NCBI GenBank assembly: GCA_964409485.1
Contig: CAYPDM010000068.1
Location: 1 to 7,690, forward strand
DNA length: 7,690 nt
Direction of reading: 5' to 3'
DNA from: JAFGPF01 sp964409485
GTDB lineage: Bacteria > Chloroflexota > Dehalococcoidia > Dehalococcoidales > RBG-16-60-22
Positions 1-7,623 of this stretch are shown here, piece after piece. Each line of letters starts with the position of its first letter. The first letter of the stretch is position 1. The notes below the pieces were generated by a model. The model saw only the letters and a program-made list of their open reading frames with translations, was not told the DNA's origin and searched no databases. The position numbers and the translations under genes are program-made.

Positions 1-2
1 CT

Positions 3-533
3 ATGGTTCAGGACCCGGAGCATTGGAAGCAGACCATTGAATCTTTAGTAGCGGAGAAGAATTACCACAGGTCGCTTTATACCCAGACTATTGTAACTTC
101 GTTTTCTTCCACGGCAAACGTTATTGACACTTACCTGGATATCTATTTCAGACAATACGCGCCGCTGAATCGAACCGGGTTTCACATGCTGCAAATCCTG
201 ATCAGCGCCGGCGGTAGTATGATACAAACGGAATTAAGCAAGCGAGTATACCGCTCCAGATATACCATCACTAAAACGGTTGATATGCTGGAGGGAAACG
301 GCTGGGTCGAGAGGCGGCCCGTAGAAGGTGACCGCAGAGTTAATAATGTTACCATAACTACAAAGGGATTGGATCTTATTAAAGATAGCATGGATGGGAT
401 GTTGGAGATGAGCCAGCTGGCTGTGTCGTGCCTGGATGAAAGAGAACGCAAGGAACTTAGAGCGATTAATAAGAAATTTCGGGAGCACGTATCCGATCTG
501 GTAGACAATATCCGCAGGAATGACCAATCGTGA
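3..533 (+). CDS. MarR-family transcriptional regulator (5' end may lie outside the window)
   Basis: A winged helix-turn-helix DNA-binding protein of 176 residues if the ATG at base 3 is the start. Only two bases precede that ATG, so no ribosome site can be seen and the true start may lie upstream. Residues about 25-55 form the N-terminal dimerisation helix. Residues about 58-122 are the wHTH: QTELSKRV, then the recognition helix (about 84-97, RSRYTITKTVDMLE), then the wing with the hallmark DRR at 110-112 and the VTITTKG strand. Residues 125-172 are the C-terminal dimerisation helices. MarR proteins usually act as repressors released by a small aromatic or carboxylic ligand. The stop codon overlaps the GTG start of the LeuC-like gene by 4 bp, so the two are probably translationally coupled and the regulator likely controls this operon. 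The fold is well supported; ligand and targets are inferred. Confidence 0.88.
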   Translation: MVQDPEHWKQTIESLVAEKNYHRSLYTQTIVTSFSSTANVIDTYLDIYFRQYAPLNRTGFHMLQILISAGGSMIQTELSKRVYRSRYTITKTVDMLEGNGWVERRPVEGDRRVNNVTITTKGLDLIKDSMDGMLEMSQLAVSCLDERERKELRAINKKFREHVSDLVDNIRRNDQS

Positions 534-1948
534 AAAAGCCAGCAACGTTGGTCGATAAAATATGGGATTCCCATGTCATCATGGACATGGGGCAAAATAC
601 GTACCTCATTCACATTGACCGTAATTTTCAGCATGAACTGACGGGCGCCACCTCTCTGAACGGCATCGATAAGGCAGGAAGAAAAATCCGTAACGTAGAG
701 CTGGCTTTTGGTGTTATGGACCATGTTCTGGATACACATCCCGGGCGCGGTGACGAAACGCCGATTCCCGGGGGCACTGGATTTATCCGGGAGTTCCGCC
801 AGAGAGCTATCAGCCACGGCATTCGGCTGTTTGATATAGATGACCCTGACCAGGGTATATCGCATGTTATTTCTACAGAACTCGGCATTGCCCTGCCTGG
901 CTGTACGTACGTGTGTGGTGACAGCCATACCTGTACTATCGGGGGTATCGGTGCCCTCGCGTTTGGTATCGGCTCCAGTGACGCCGAGCATGTCTTTACA
1001 ACCCAGACCATAATCCAGACTAAACCCAAGAATATGCGGGTAACCTTTAATGGGAAACTGGGGAAAGAGGTTTTCGCCAAGGACATGGTACTCTTTCTTA
1101 TTGCGCGTATCGGAGCAGCCGGAGGTATTGAACACGCCGTGGAATTCACCGGCCCGGTAATAAGTAGCCTGCCGATTGACGGGCGGCTTACGATATGTAA
1201 CATGGCCGTCGAATTTTCAGCTCGCACCGGTATAGTAGCACCGGACGATGCAACCTTCGAATATCTTAGCGGTCGGCGCTTTGCCCCAAAAGGCGAGATA
1301 TGGAAAAAGGCAGTAGCTTACTGGCGGACACTGCCATCAGATCCGGAGGCGCATTTCGATAAAGAAGTGGACATCGACTGTAATGAAATTTCTCCCCAGG
1401 TAACCTGGGGTACCAGTCCTGAACATTCAGTAGCCGTGGATGGCCGGGTACCGAACCCGGCTCAAGCCCCGGATTCTCATTCCCGGATGACGATGGAACG
1501 GGCGATTGCATACATAGGACTTGAACCGGGAACTGCTCTGGAGGAGGTAAAAATAGATGCGGCATTCATCGGCTCCTGCACCAATGCCAGACTAAGCGAC
1601 CTCCGGGAAGCGGCGAGAATTCTAAAAGGGCGTAAAGTGGCTCCGGGGATATGCGCGGTCTGTTCACCTGGCTCTCACCAGACCAAACTTAGGGCCGAAT
1701 CAGAAGGCATCGACAGGATTTTCCGCGAATCCGGGTTCGAGTGGCGTGAATCCGGCTGTTCTATGTGCATGAGCGGCGGCGCCGGGGGTGAGGGGTTCAG
1801 CCCCGGACAGCATGTGCTATCGACAACCAACCGTAACTTCGAGGACCGGCAGGGAAGGGGAGTACGCTCACATCTGGCGAGCCCCGTAACGGTTGCTGCT
1901 TCTGCCATAACCGGTCACATTACTGATCCGCGTAAGATAGGGGGATAA
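530..1948 (+). CDS. LeuC-like large subunit of an aconitase-family hydratase (isopropylmalate dehydratase-like)
   Basis: Large [4Fe-4S] subunit of a two-subunit hydro-lyase, 472 residues, close to the about 466 of E. coli LeuC and collinear with it. The N-terminus (VDKIWDSHVI) aligns with the LeuC start, which supports GTG at 530; an AGGA lies at 516-519. Visible motifs are VCGDSHT, GALAFGIGSSDAEHV, EISPQVTWGT, GSCTNAR and STTNRNFEDRQG. The three cluster ligands are present at Cys350 (GSCTN), Cys410 and Cys413 (CSMC), as in E. coli LeuC. Residues just after CSMC read MSGGAGG where leucine-pathway enzymes have LAMN, and the VVPGS loop is replaced by CSPGS. These changes, the absence of leuA/leuB, and the following lyase gene suggest a substrate other than isopropylmalate, for example a substituted maleate/malate pair. 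The family is certain; the specificity is inferred. Confidence 0.9.
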   Translation: MKKPATLVDKIWDSHVIMDMGQNTYLIHIDRNFQHELTGATSLNGIDKAGRKIRNVELAFGVMDHVLDTHPGRGDETPIPGGTGFIREFRQRAISHGIRLFDIDDPDQGISHVISTELGIALPGCTYVCGDSHTCTIGGIGALAFGIGSSDAEHVFTTQTIIQTKPKNMRVTFNGKLGKEVFAKDMVLFLIARIGAAGGIEHAVEFTGPVISSLPIDGRLTICNMAVEFSARTGIVAPDDATFEYLSGRRFAPKGEIWKKAVAYWRTLPSDPEAHFDKEVDIDCNEISPQVTWGTSPEHSVAVDGRVPNPAQAPDSHSRMTMERAIAYIGLEPGTALEEVKIDAAFIGSCTNARLSDLREAARILKGRKVAPGICAVCSPGSHQTKLRAESEGIDRIFRESGFEWRESGCSMCMSGGAGGEGFSPGQHVLSTTNRNFEDRQGRGVRSHLASPVTVAASAITGHITDPRKIGG

Positions 1949-1951
1949 ATC

Positions 1952-2572
1952 TTGGAGAAGTTCACCAGAATTACCGGTATTGCCGCACCGTTAATGAGAC
2001 GTAACATAGATACCGACGCCATCATGCCCGGGAAGGAGCTGCCCAAGTTTGAGAAAACCAGTTACGGTAATAGATTGTTCGGACAGTGGCGTTATATTGA
2101 CGGCAATCGGAAAGAAAATCCCGATTTCATACTGAATCAGCCTCCCTTTCGGAAGGCTATTATCCTCCTGGCAGATGCTAATTTCGGCTGTGGCAGTTCA
2201 CGTGAGGTTGCGGTATGGGCGCTGGCCGATTTTGGCATACGTTGTATTATAGCACCGAGTTTTGCGCCTATCTTCTTTAATAACTGCTTTAAAAACGGTC
2301 TACTGCCAGTTATTCTCCATGACCGCCAGGTGCACGGACTGGCCAGACAGGCGGAGGAAAGCGAAGGAAGAGGTTTGGTAACGGTTGACCTGGAATCATG
2401 TAAGGTTACATGCCCTGAAGGGCAAATTTACCATTTTGATGTGAACAAATTGTACCGGGAGATGCTGCTCCAGGGGCTAGACCCCATAGACGCAACCCTC
2501 CGGTACGAGTCTAAGATTGCCGCTTTTCAAGAGAAAGACAGGGTTAACCGACCCTGGATTTATCAATATTGA
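1952..2572 (+). CDS. LeuD-like small subunit of the same aconitase-family hydratase
   Basis: Small swivelling subunit, 206 residues, matching the about 200-residue bacterial LeuD type rather than the about 165-residue archaeal type. The TTG start at 1952 has an AGGGGG seven bases upstream (1939-1944) and begins 3 bp after the LeuC-like stop. Recognisable elements are NIDTDAIMPG (19-28), NPDFILNQP, the signature NFGCGSSREVAVWAL and IIAPSFAPIFFNNCFKNGLLPV. The NFGCGSSRE loop carries the Ser-Arg pair that contacts substrate carboxylate in the family. The substrate-recognition stretch after MPGKEL reads PKFEKTSYG, where E. coli LeuD has QKVTRTGFG, so the loop that chooses the substrate side chain is altered. 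It should assemble with the preceding large subunit. Family assignment is strong; calling it leucine-pathway LeuD would be unsafe. Confidence 0.9.
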   Translation: MEKFTRITGIAAPLMRRNIDTDAIMPGKELPKFEKTSYGNRLFGQWRYIDGNRKENPDFILNQPPFRKAIILLADANFGCGSSREVAVWALADFGIRCIIAPSFAPIFFNNCFKNGLLPVILHDRQVHGLARQAEESEGRGLVTVDLESCKVTCPEGQIYHFDVNKLYREMLLQGLDPIDATLRYESKIAAFQEKDRVNRPWIYQY

Positions 2573-2595
2573 TTGTTAGAGAGGAAGATTGTCCT

Positions 2596-3450
2596 ATGAA
2601 AGGAAAGTCGTTCGGCCAACTGATACAGGAAGAAAAACCTTTGCCTTTGGTGGCGGTTCATGATGCCCTTTCAGCTCAACTGGTGGAGCGTGCCGGTTTT
2701 AAGGCCTACTCAATAGGCGTATTCGGCCTGATTGGCTGCAGGTATCTATTATCTGATATTGGTATCGCTAGTTTTGGAGAGATTGCCGAAGGTATCCTCG
2801 ATACCATACGCGGATCGAGTCTCCCTGTCCTTGTGGATGGTGATGACGGATACGGTGATGTCAAAAATGTTATCCGAACCGTTGAAGTGTACGAGGAAAT
2901 GGGCGTGGCCGGGATAGTTTTTGAAGACCAGACTAACCCGAAACGATGCGGTCACATGGCCGGGAAAAGTGTTGTAAGTATTGAACAGGCCAAGCGGAAA
3001 CTTGAGGCTGCTCTGGCGGCCCGGAAAAATCCCGACCTTTTCATCATTGCCCGTACCGATGCTCGGGCTGTTAATGGACTCGACGATGCACTTAAGAGGG
3101 GCGAGGAGTTTTTAAAGTTAGGTGTGGATGGGCTTTTTATTGAAGCCCCACAATCGATTGAAGAACTGGAAATTATCGGGCGCAGTTTTAATGCGCCCCT
3201 TGTCGTGAATATGGCGGCCGGGGGGCGTACTCCCATTTTGCCACTTAAAGAGCTTGACACAATGGGGTACTCAATTGTCATATACGCCGGTACGATGTTG
3301 TTTCGAGCTGCTAGGGCTATGCAGGAAACCGCTGCTGCAATCAAAAAAGGAGAAATCGAGCCGGACGATTACTATCTTACGTTTAAGGAAATGACGGATA
3401 TGTTCGGTCTGCCGAAATGGGCAGCCATCGATGATAAGTATTCATCGTAG
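2596..3450 (+). CDS. Isocitrate lyase/PEP mutase-superfamily C-C lyase (methylisocitrate or dimethylmalate lyase-like)
   Basis: A TIM-barrel lyase of 284 residues that cleaves 2-hydroxy diacids by retro-aldol-type chemistry, giving pyruvate or glyoxylate plus a carboxylic acid. Metal-binding DGDDGYGD lies at 81-88 and EDQ at 110-112. The lyase signature KRCGH lies at 116-120 with catalytic Cys118, which separates it from PEP mutases. IARTDAR (151-157) and IEAP (182-185) follow. The loop NMAAGGRTP (205-213) has Ala where relatives commonly carry Glu. ATG at 2596 is preferred because a purine-rich AGAGAGGAAG (2578-2587) sits 8 bp upstream. A TTG at 2569 would add nine non-conserved residues overlapping the LeuD stop. 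It is the third enzyme gene of the operon, so its substrate is probably the hydratase product. The exact substrate cannot be read from sequence. Confidence 0.88.
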   Translation: MKGKSFGQLIQEEKPLPLVAVHDALSAQLVERAGFKAYSIGVFGLIGCRYLLSDIGIASFGEIAEGILDTIRGSSLPVLVDGDDGYGDVKNVIRTVEVYEEMGVAGIVFEDQTNPKRCGHMAGKSVVSIEQAKRKLEAALAARKNPDLFIIARTDARAVNGLDDALKRGEEFLKLGVDGLFIEAPQSIEELEIIGRSFNAPLVVNMAAGGRTPILPLKELDTMGYSIVIYAGTMLFRAARAMQETAAAIKKGEIEPDDYYLTFKEMTDMFGLPKWAAIDDKYSS

Positions 3451-3460
3451 CGAATCCGCT

Positions 3461-4231
3461 TTAGTGTGCCGTACAGCCGCCGTCGATAATCAGTTCAGTA
3501 CCGGTTATAAAACTTGATTCGTCCGATGCCAGATAGAGAATGCCGTAGGCAACGTCCATGGGATTTCCCAGGCGACCGATCGGATGATAACTTTCCATCG
3601 CTTTCCTGAATTCTTCATCGGTGAATACAGGCGCTGCCATCGGCGTTTCGATAACGCCGGGATGGACCGAGTTCACACGGATATTATAATCCAGTCCGCT
3701 TTTTGAGCATTCTACCGCTGCCGCTTTGGTAAATAGCCTGATGCCGCCTTTGCTGGCGCTATAGGCCGATGTATGATCAAAATTACCGACCAGTCCCAGT
3801 ACCGAGGACATGTTGATAATCGAGCCACCTCCACTCTTTTTCATGGCCAGGATACCGTGTTTTGTACCCAGGAAGACGCCATCCAGGTTAATTTTCATGA
3901 CGCGGCGCCATTCTTCCAGGGATGTATTTTCAATTTCCTTAGCAATCATTATACCGGCGTTGTTCACGAGGACATCAAGTCGCCCGTAGGTTTCCAGCGT
4001 CTTGTTGATAACTCTTTTCCAATCAGATTCTTTAGTAATATCCTGCTGGATGAAAATGGACTCTCCGCCGGCAGATTTGATGCTGGCTACCGTCTCTTCT
4101 GCTCCCGTGATGTTTTTATCTGTCGTGACCACTACCTTTGCCCCCTCTTGAGCAAGAAGTTGAGCAGCTGCCCGCCCGATTCCCGTAGCCGCACCGGTAA
4201 TGATGGTAACTTTATCTTTAACTCGGTTCAT
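3461..4231 (-). CDS. Classical short-chain dehydrogenase/reductase (SDR)
   Basis: NAD(P)-dependent oxidoreductase of 256 residues, the usual classical SDR length, expected to be cytoplasmic and tetrameric. The Rossmann glycine motif TGAATGIG is at 12-19, NNAG at 90-93, catalytic Asn115 in KINLDG, Ser143 in NMSS, and the YxxxK pair Tyr157/Lys161 in AYSASK. NSVHPGVIETPM (187-198) and the C-terminal IIDGG are also typical. The residue that usually sets cofactor choice at the end of strand 2 is Thr37 followed by Asp38, so NAD is plausible but not certain. GGAGGGG (4238-4244 on this strand) gives a good ribosome site. It starts 29 bp after the MBL-fold gene, so both share the promoter at 5302-5330. 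It would interconvert a secondary alcohol and a ketone; the substrate is unknown. Confidence 0.93.
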   Translation of the reverse strand: MNRVKDKVTIITGAATGIGRAAAQLLAQEGAKVVVTTDKNITGAEETVASIKSAGGESIFIQQDITKESDWKRVINKTLETYGRLDVLVNNAGIMIAKEIENTSLEEWRRVMKINLDGVFLGTKHGILAMKKSGGGSIINMSSVLGLVGNFDHTSAYSASKGGIRLFTKAAAVECSKSGLDYNIRVNSVHPGVIETPMAAPVFTDEEFRKAMESYHPIGRLGNPMDVAYGILYLASDESSFITGTELIIDGGCTAH

Positions 4232-4260
4232 CTCGTTCCCCTCCGAAAAGTTCGGTTCCG

Positions 4261-5247
4261 CTATTTTTCAATTTGCCTGATACAGTGCAATAGGGTAGCT
4301 GGACTGAAAAACTGCTTTGGCATTTCGTTCCATTTACGAAATCCTACCCCGTCTGGAAGCTCGTCAATAACCTCATCATATAATTCCAGGAACGGTCTTT
4401 TCGAAAAATCAGGGGAGACCTTCTTGGCTGCGCTCTTCAGGATACTCATGAACTCGCTGCACTCTTCGAGGTATTGGTTTATTTCCGCTCCACGTAAGAT
4501 AGCTTTTTGCGGAGTGGTCAAGCCCCGGAAAAGATGGGCGTGTACCAGAGTCTTTACAGGCATGCCTTTGACACGTTCCAAGGAGTTCTCGAACGCGGCC
4601 GGATCGTCAAGTATTGGCAGACCGCCGCCATGTCCGCACACACTCTGCATTGCATCACCGGCCAACAAGACACCCTCTTCTTCCAAGAAAAAGCCAACAG
4701 AACCCTGGGTGTGCCCCGGTAGGTGTACGACTTTGAAATCGCAGCCTCCTCCTAATTCGATTACGTCACCGTCCCGGAACGTACCGTCAATAGCTACATA
4801 AGGTCCCGGCCCGGTTTCTTCTTCCAGGTAGTTCTTTTTTTCTTCGTCGAGATACTCCTTCCCCAGCACGATTTCTATGATGGGCATTATCTCGTGTTCG
4901 AAAAGGAGTTCCGGTTTTTCGAAGTAAACGGCCTCGTCTTCATGGATAAATATCTCGGCGTTTGAAGCAGCTTTAATCGCCGCGTTTCCCGCGGTATGGT
5001 CAAAATGTATATGGGTGTTGAGGATGATGTCTATATCCGCCAAGGTCATACCGTACTTTTCCAGGGCTAAAGGAAGGACTTGCAGGACCGGAGGGGCATT
5101 TTTATCAGGAAACTTGTCCATGGCAAAGGGGAAGGGGCGTTTCGGTCCCGTATCGATAAGGGCTGTTTTTTCGCCTCGAACTAAGAAGATTAAGATTCCG
5201 CCCATCCCCGAAACGTCTATTGCTGTAATCTTCGGGTGAATGTCCAT
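4261..5247 (-). CDS. Metallo-beta-lactamase-fold hydrolase
   Basis: Zinc-dependent hydrolase of the MBL superfamily, 328 residues. The first metal motif THIHFDHTAG has H79, H81, D83 and H84. The second histidine is H179 in LPGHTQGS, the bridging aspartate is D198 in AGDAM, and the last ligand is in VHAH (H236 or H238). All dinuclear-site positions are therefore present and it should be active. No signal peptide is seen, so a periplasmic antibiotic-degrading role is unlikely. Cytoplasmic relatives hydrolyse thioesters, lactones or phosphodiesters. A C-terminal helical extension (about 245-328) may shape the pocket. The start is fixed by AGGAGGTGAA directly before the ATG. It is first in a two-gene operon with the SDR; a lactonase or thioesterase acting with the dehydrogenase is a reasonable guess only. 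Confidence 0.9.
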   Translation of the reverse strand: MDIHPKITAIDVSGMGGILIFLVRGEKTALIDTGPKRPFPFAMDKFPDKNAPPVLQVLPLALEKYGMTLADIDIILNTHIHFDHTAGNAAIKAASNAEIFIHEDEAVYFEKPELLFEHEIMPIIEIVLGKEYLDEEKKNYLEEETGPGPYVAIDGTFRDGDVIELGGGCDFKVVHLPGHTQGSVGFFLEEEGVLLAGDAMQSVCGHGGGLPILDDPAAFENSLERVKGMPVKTLVHAHLFRGLTTPQKAILRGAEINQYLEECSEFMSILKSAAKKVSPDFSKRPFLELYDEVIDELPDGVGFRKWNEMPKQFFSPATLLHCIRQIEK

Positions 5248-5249
5248 TT

Positions 5250-5257
5250 CACCTCCT
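5250..5257 (-). promoter_or_regulatory. Strong Shine-Dalgarno of the MBL gene, partly in a small hairpin
   Basis: On the minus strand the leader reads AGGAGGTGAA followed at once by ATG, a near-complete complement of the 16S 3' end. The AGGTG part (5254-5250) can pair with CACCT ten bases upstream (5268-5264), giving a 5-bp stem with a 9-nt loop that covers part of the site. The ribosome site is certain; the masking is only a possibility. Confidence 0.75.
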
Positions 5258-5301
5258 AGTGTTAGGTGTTTGGTATCAATTCATTATCAAGATTATGGTT
5301 T

Positions 5302-5330
5302 ATTATAATCCTGCTATTGTAATATGTCAA
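5302..5330 (-). promoter_or_regulatory. Perfect-consensus sigma70 promoter of the MBL-SDR operon
   Basis: Read on the minus strand, TTGACA (5330-5325) and TATAAT (5307-5302) are separated by exactly 17 bp. Both hexamers match the sigma70 consensus at all six positions. Transcription should begin near 5295, giving a leader of about 48 nt before the ATG at 5247. The -10 lies inside the 8-bp palindrome ATTATAAT (5302-5309). A promoter this strong usually needs a repressor if its product is not wanted constantly. Confidence 0.85.
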
Positions 5331-5343
5331 TATATAGAATGTT

Positions 5344-5354
5344 ATTATCATAAT
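5344..5354. promoter_or_regulatory. AT-rich palindrome upstream of the MBL-SDR promoter (candidate operator)
   Basis: ATTAT-C-ATAAT is a perfect 5-1-5 palindrome just upstream of the -35 of the MBL-SDR promoter. It lies midway between two mirror-image TTGACA elements (minus strand 5330-5325 and plus strand 5365-5370). AT-rich short palindromes are the usual kind of site for MarR proteins such as the one encoded at the left end, but AT-rich DNA produces such dyads by chance. Confidence 0.35.
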
Positions 5355-5375
5355 TGTTAGTATTTTGACAAATAT

Positions 5376-5819
5376 TTTTTTAATTAATACGACCTAACCC
5401 CCTTGGAACGATAAATTTTATTACCTCGTAAAATAGGGGTATGTGAGTAAGGATGGGTTGTACATCGGAACCGATCTAGTTAGCCAATGAAAGATTGTTT
5501 CAGGTGGAGACCGACCCTCCCCCATCTCCCCGTCCATTCAGCGCGAATGCCAGTTTAAAGGTTCCACGTTTCGTACAGTACCGCCCACCATACAGGATTT
5601 GAACTACAAAATTAATAAATCCCACAATCAATATGTTCTAGTCTCGCTTTATTTTTATCTCGGCCAAGAATGGTATTGTGTGGGTCGGATTATCTGTTCC
5701 GCAACCTCGTAAGGAGAGGGGGACACAGGGGGATAGGTTCACCAGAATACAGGGGGAGGGGTAGAATTCAAATCCCCTTTGACTCACCATCCCCAAAAGG
5801 TTAAACTTTAAGAAATCGA
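5376..5819. other. Gene-free intergenic stretch with C-rich and G-rich tracts
   Basis: No credible coding region was found on either strand; the one minus-strand open frame here (5638-5898) resembles no family and runs into mutL. The stretch holds a 12-bp dyad ATCGG-AA-CCGAT (5464-5475), a C-rich tract (5511-5530), a G-rich tract (5713-5761), and two copies of ACCTCGTAA (5423-5431 and 5704-5712), each followed within a few bases by AGGGG. The repeated word and purine tracts suggest decayed intergenic repeat units. No tRNA, rRNA or transposase was recognised. Confidence 0.6.
5713..5761 (+). repeat. G-rich tract with four G-runs and a 9-bp direct repeat
   Basis: The + strand carries G5 (5718-5722), G5 (5728-5732), G5 (5752-5756) and G4 (5758-5761), with loops of 5, 19 and 1 nt. 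ACAGGGGGA occurs twice with a 24-bp period (5725-5733 and 5749-5757). The spacing could allow a G-quadruplex with one long loop. The tract lies about 105 bp before mutL. GGGGGAGGG at 5752-5760 is the exact complement of CCCTCCCCC at 5515-5523. Confidence 0.5.
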
Positions 5820-5828
5820 CTAAATCCC

Positions 5829-5857
5829 TTGACACACTACACGATACCGTGTAAGAT
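5829..5857 (+). promoter_or_regulatory. Promoter of mutL, probably giving a leaderless transcript
   Basis: TTGACA (5829-5834, perfect) and TAAGAT (5852-5857, four of six) are 17 bp apart. The expected start of transcription is about 5864, only some 3 nt before the mutL ATG at 5867. No Shine-Dalgarno precedes that ATG (the bases are ATATTATCAAG), which fits leaderless translation. Confidence 0.7.
5838..5853. promoter_or_regulatory. Dyad inside the mutL promoter (candidate operator)
   Basis: TACACG-ATAC-CGTGTA has perfect 6-bp arms around a 4-bp centre. It fills the spacer between the -35 and the -10 and overlaps the first -10 bases. A dimeric repressor bound here would block RNA polymerase. 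The pattern resembles operators of TetR-type or similar dimeric repressors in general form; no known regulator can be named. Confidence 0.5.
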
Positions 5858-5866
5858 ATTATCAAG

Positions 5867-7582
<1,716 letters not shown>

Positions 7583-7585
7583 CGC

Positions 7586-7610
7586 CATTGCGAGCGCAGC
7601 GAAGCAATCC
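7586..7610 (+). repeat. Dispersed intergenic repeat-like element (CATTGCGAG...GCAATCC)
   Basis: The 25 bases begin CATTGCGAGCGCAGCGAAGC and end AATCC, with outer arms ATTGC/GCAAT that can pair. This closely resembles a short repeat scattered between genes in many bacterial genomes. It starts 3 bp after the mutL stop codon. Only one copy is in the window, so the repeat status comes from recognition, not from counting. Confidence 0.6.
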
Positions 7611-7623
7611 GTCCCCTTAACTC

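Noticed and set aside
182..1135. Long open frame on the - strand (317 codons)
   Set aside because: It runs antisense across the MarR and LeuC-like genes and resembles no protein family; a shadow of coding sequence.
530..2572. Ordinary leucine-biosynthesis leuCD
   Set aside because: No leuA or leuB is visible, a C-C lyase and a MarR regulator share the operon, and the substrate loops of both subunits are altered. Not excluded, only less likely.
2569..2595. Upstream TTG start for the lyase gene
   Set aside because: It would add nine non-conserved residues overlapping the LeuD stop; the ATG at 2596 has a good purine-rich site 8 bp upstream and fits the family N-terminus.
3773..4801. Long open frame on the + strand (342 codons)
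   Set aside because: It lies opposite the SDR and MBL genes, which have full sets of family motifs and ribosome sites; its own translation shows no recognisable domain.
5365..5390. Rightward promoter from TTGACA at 5365
   Set aside because: The best -10 candidate (TAATAC) is only 14 bp away and matches poorly, and no gene starts within several hundred bases downstream.
5595..5775. Inverted repeat GGATTTGAA / TTCAAATCC
   Set aside because: Nine bases over about 600 bp of search space is near chance expectation, and the arms do not extend.
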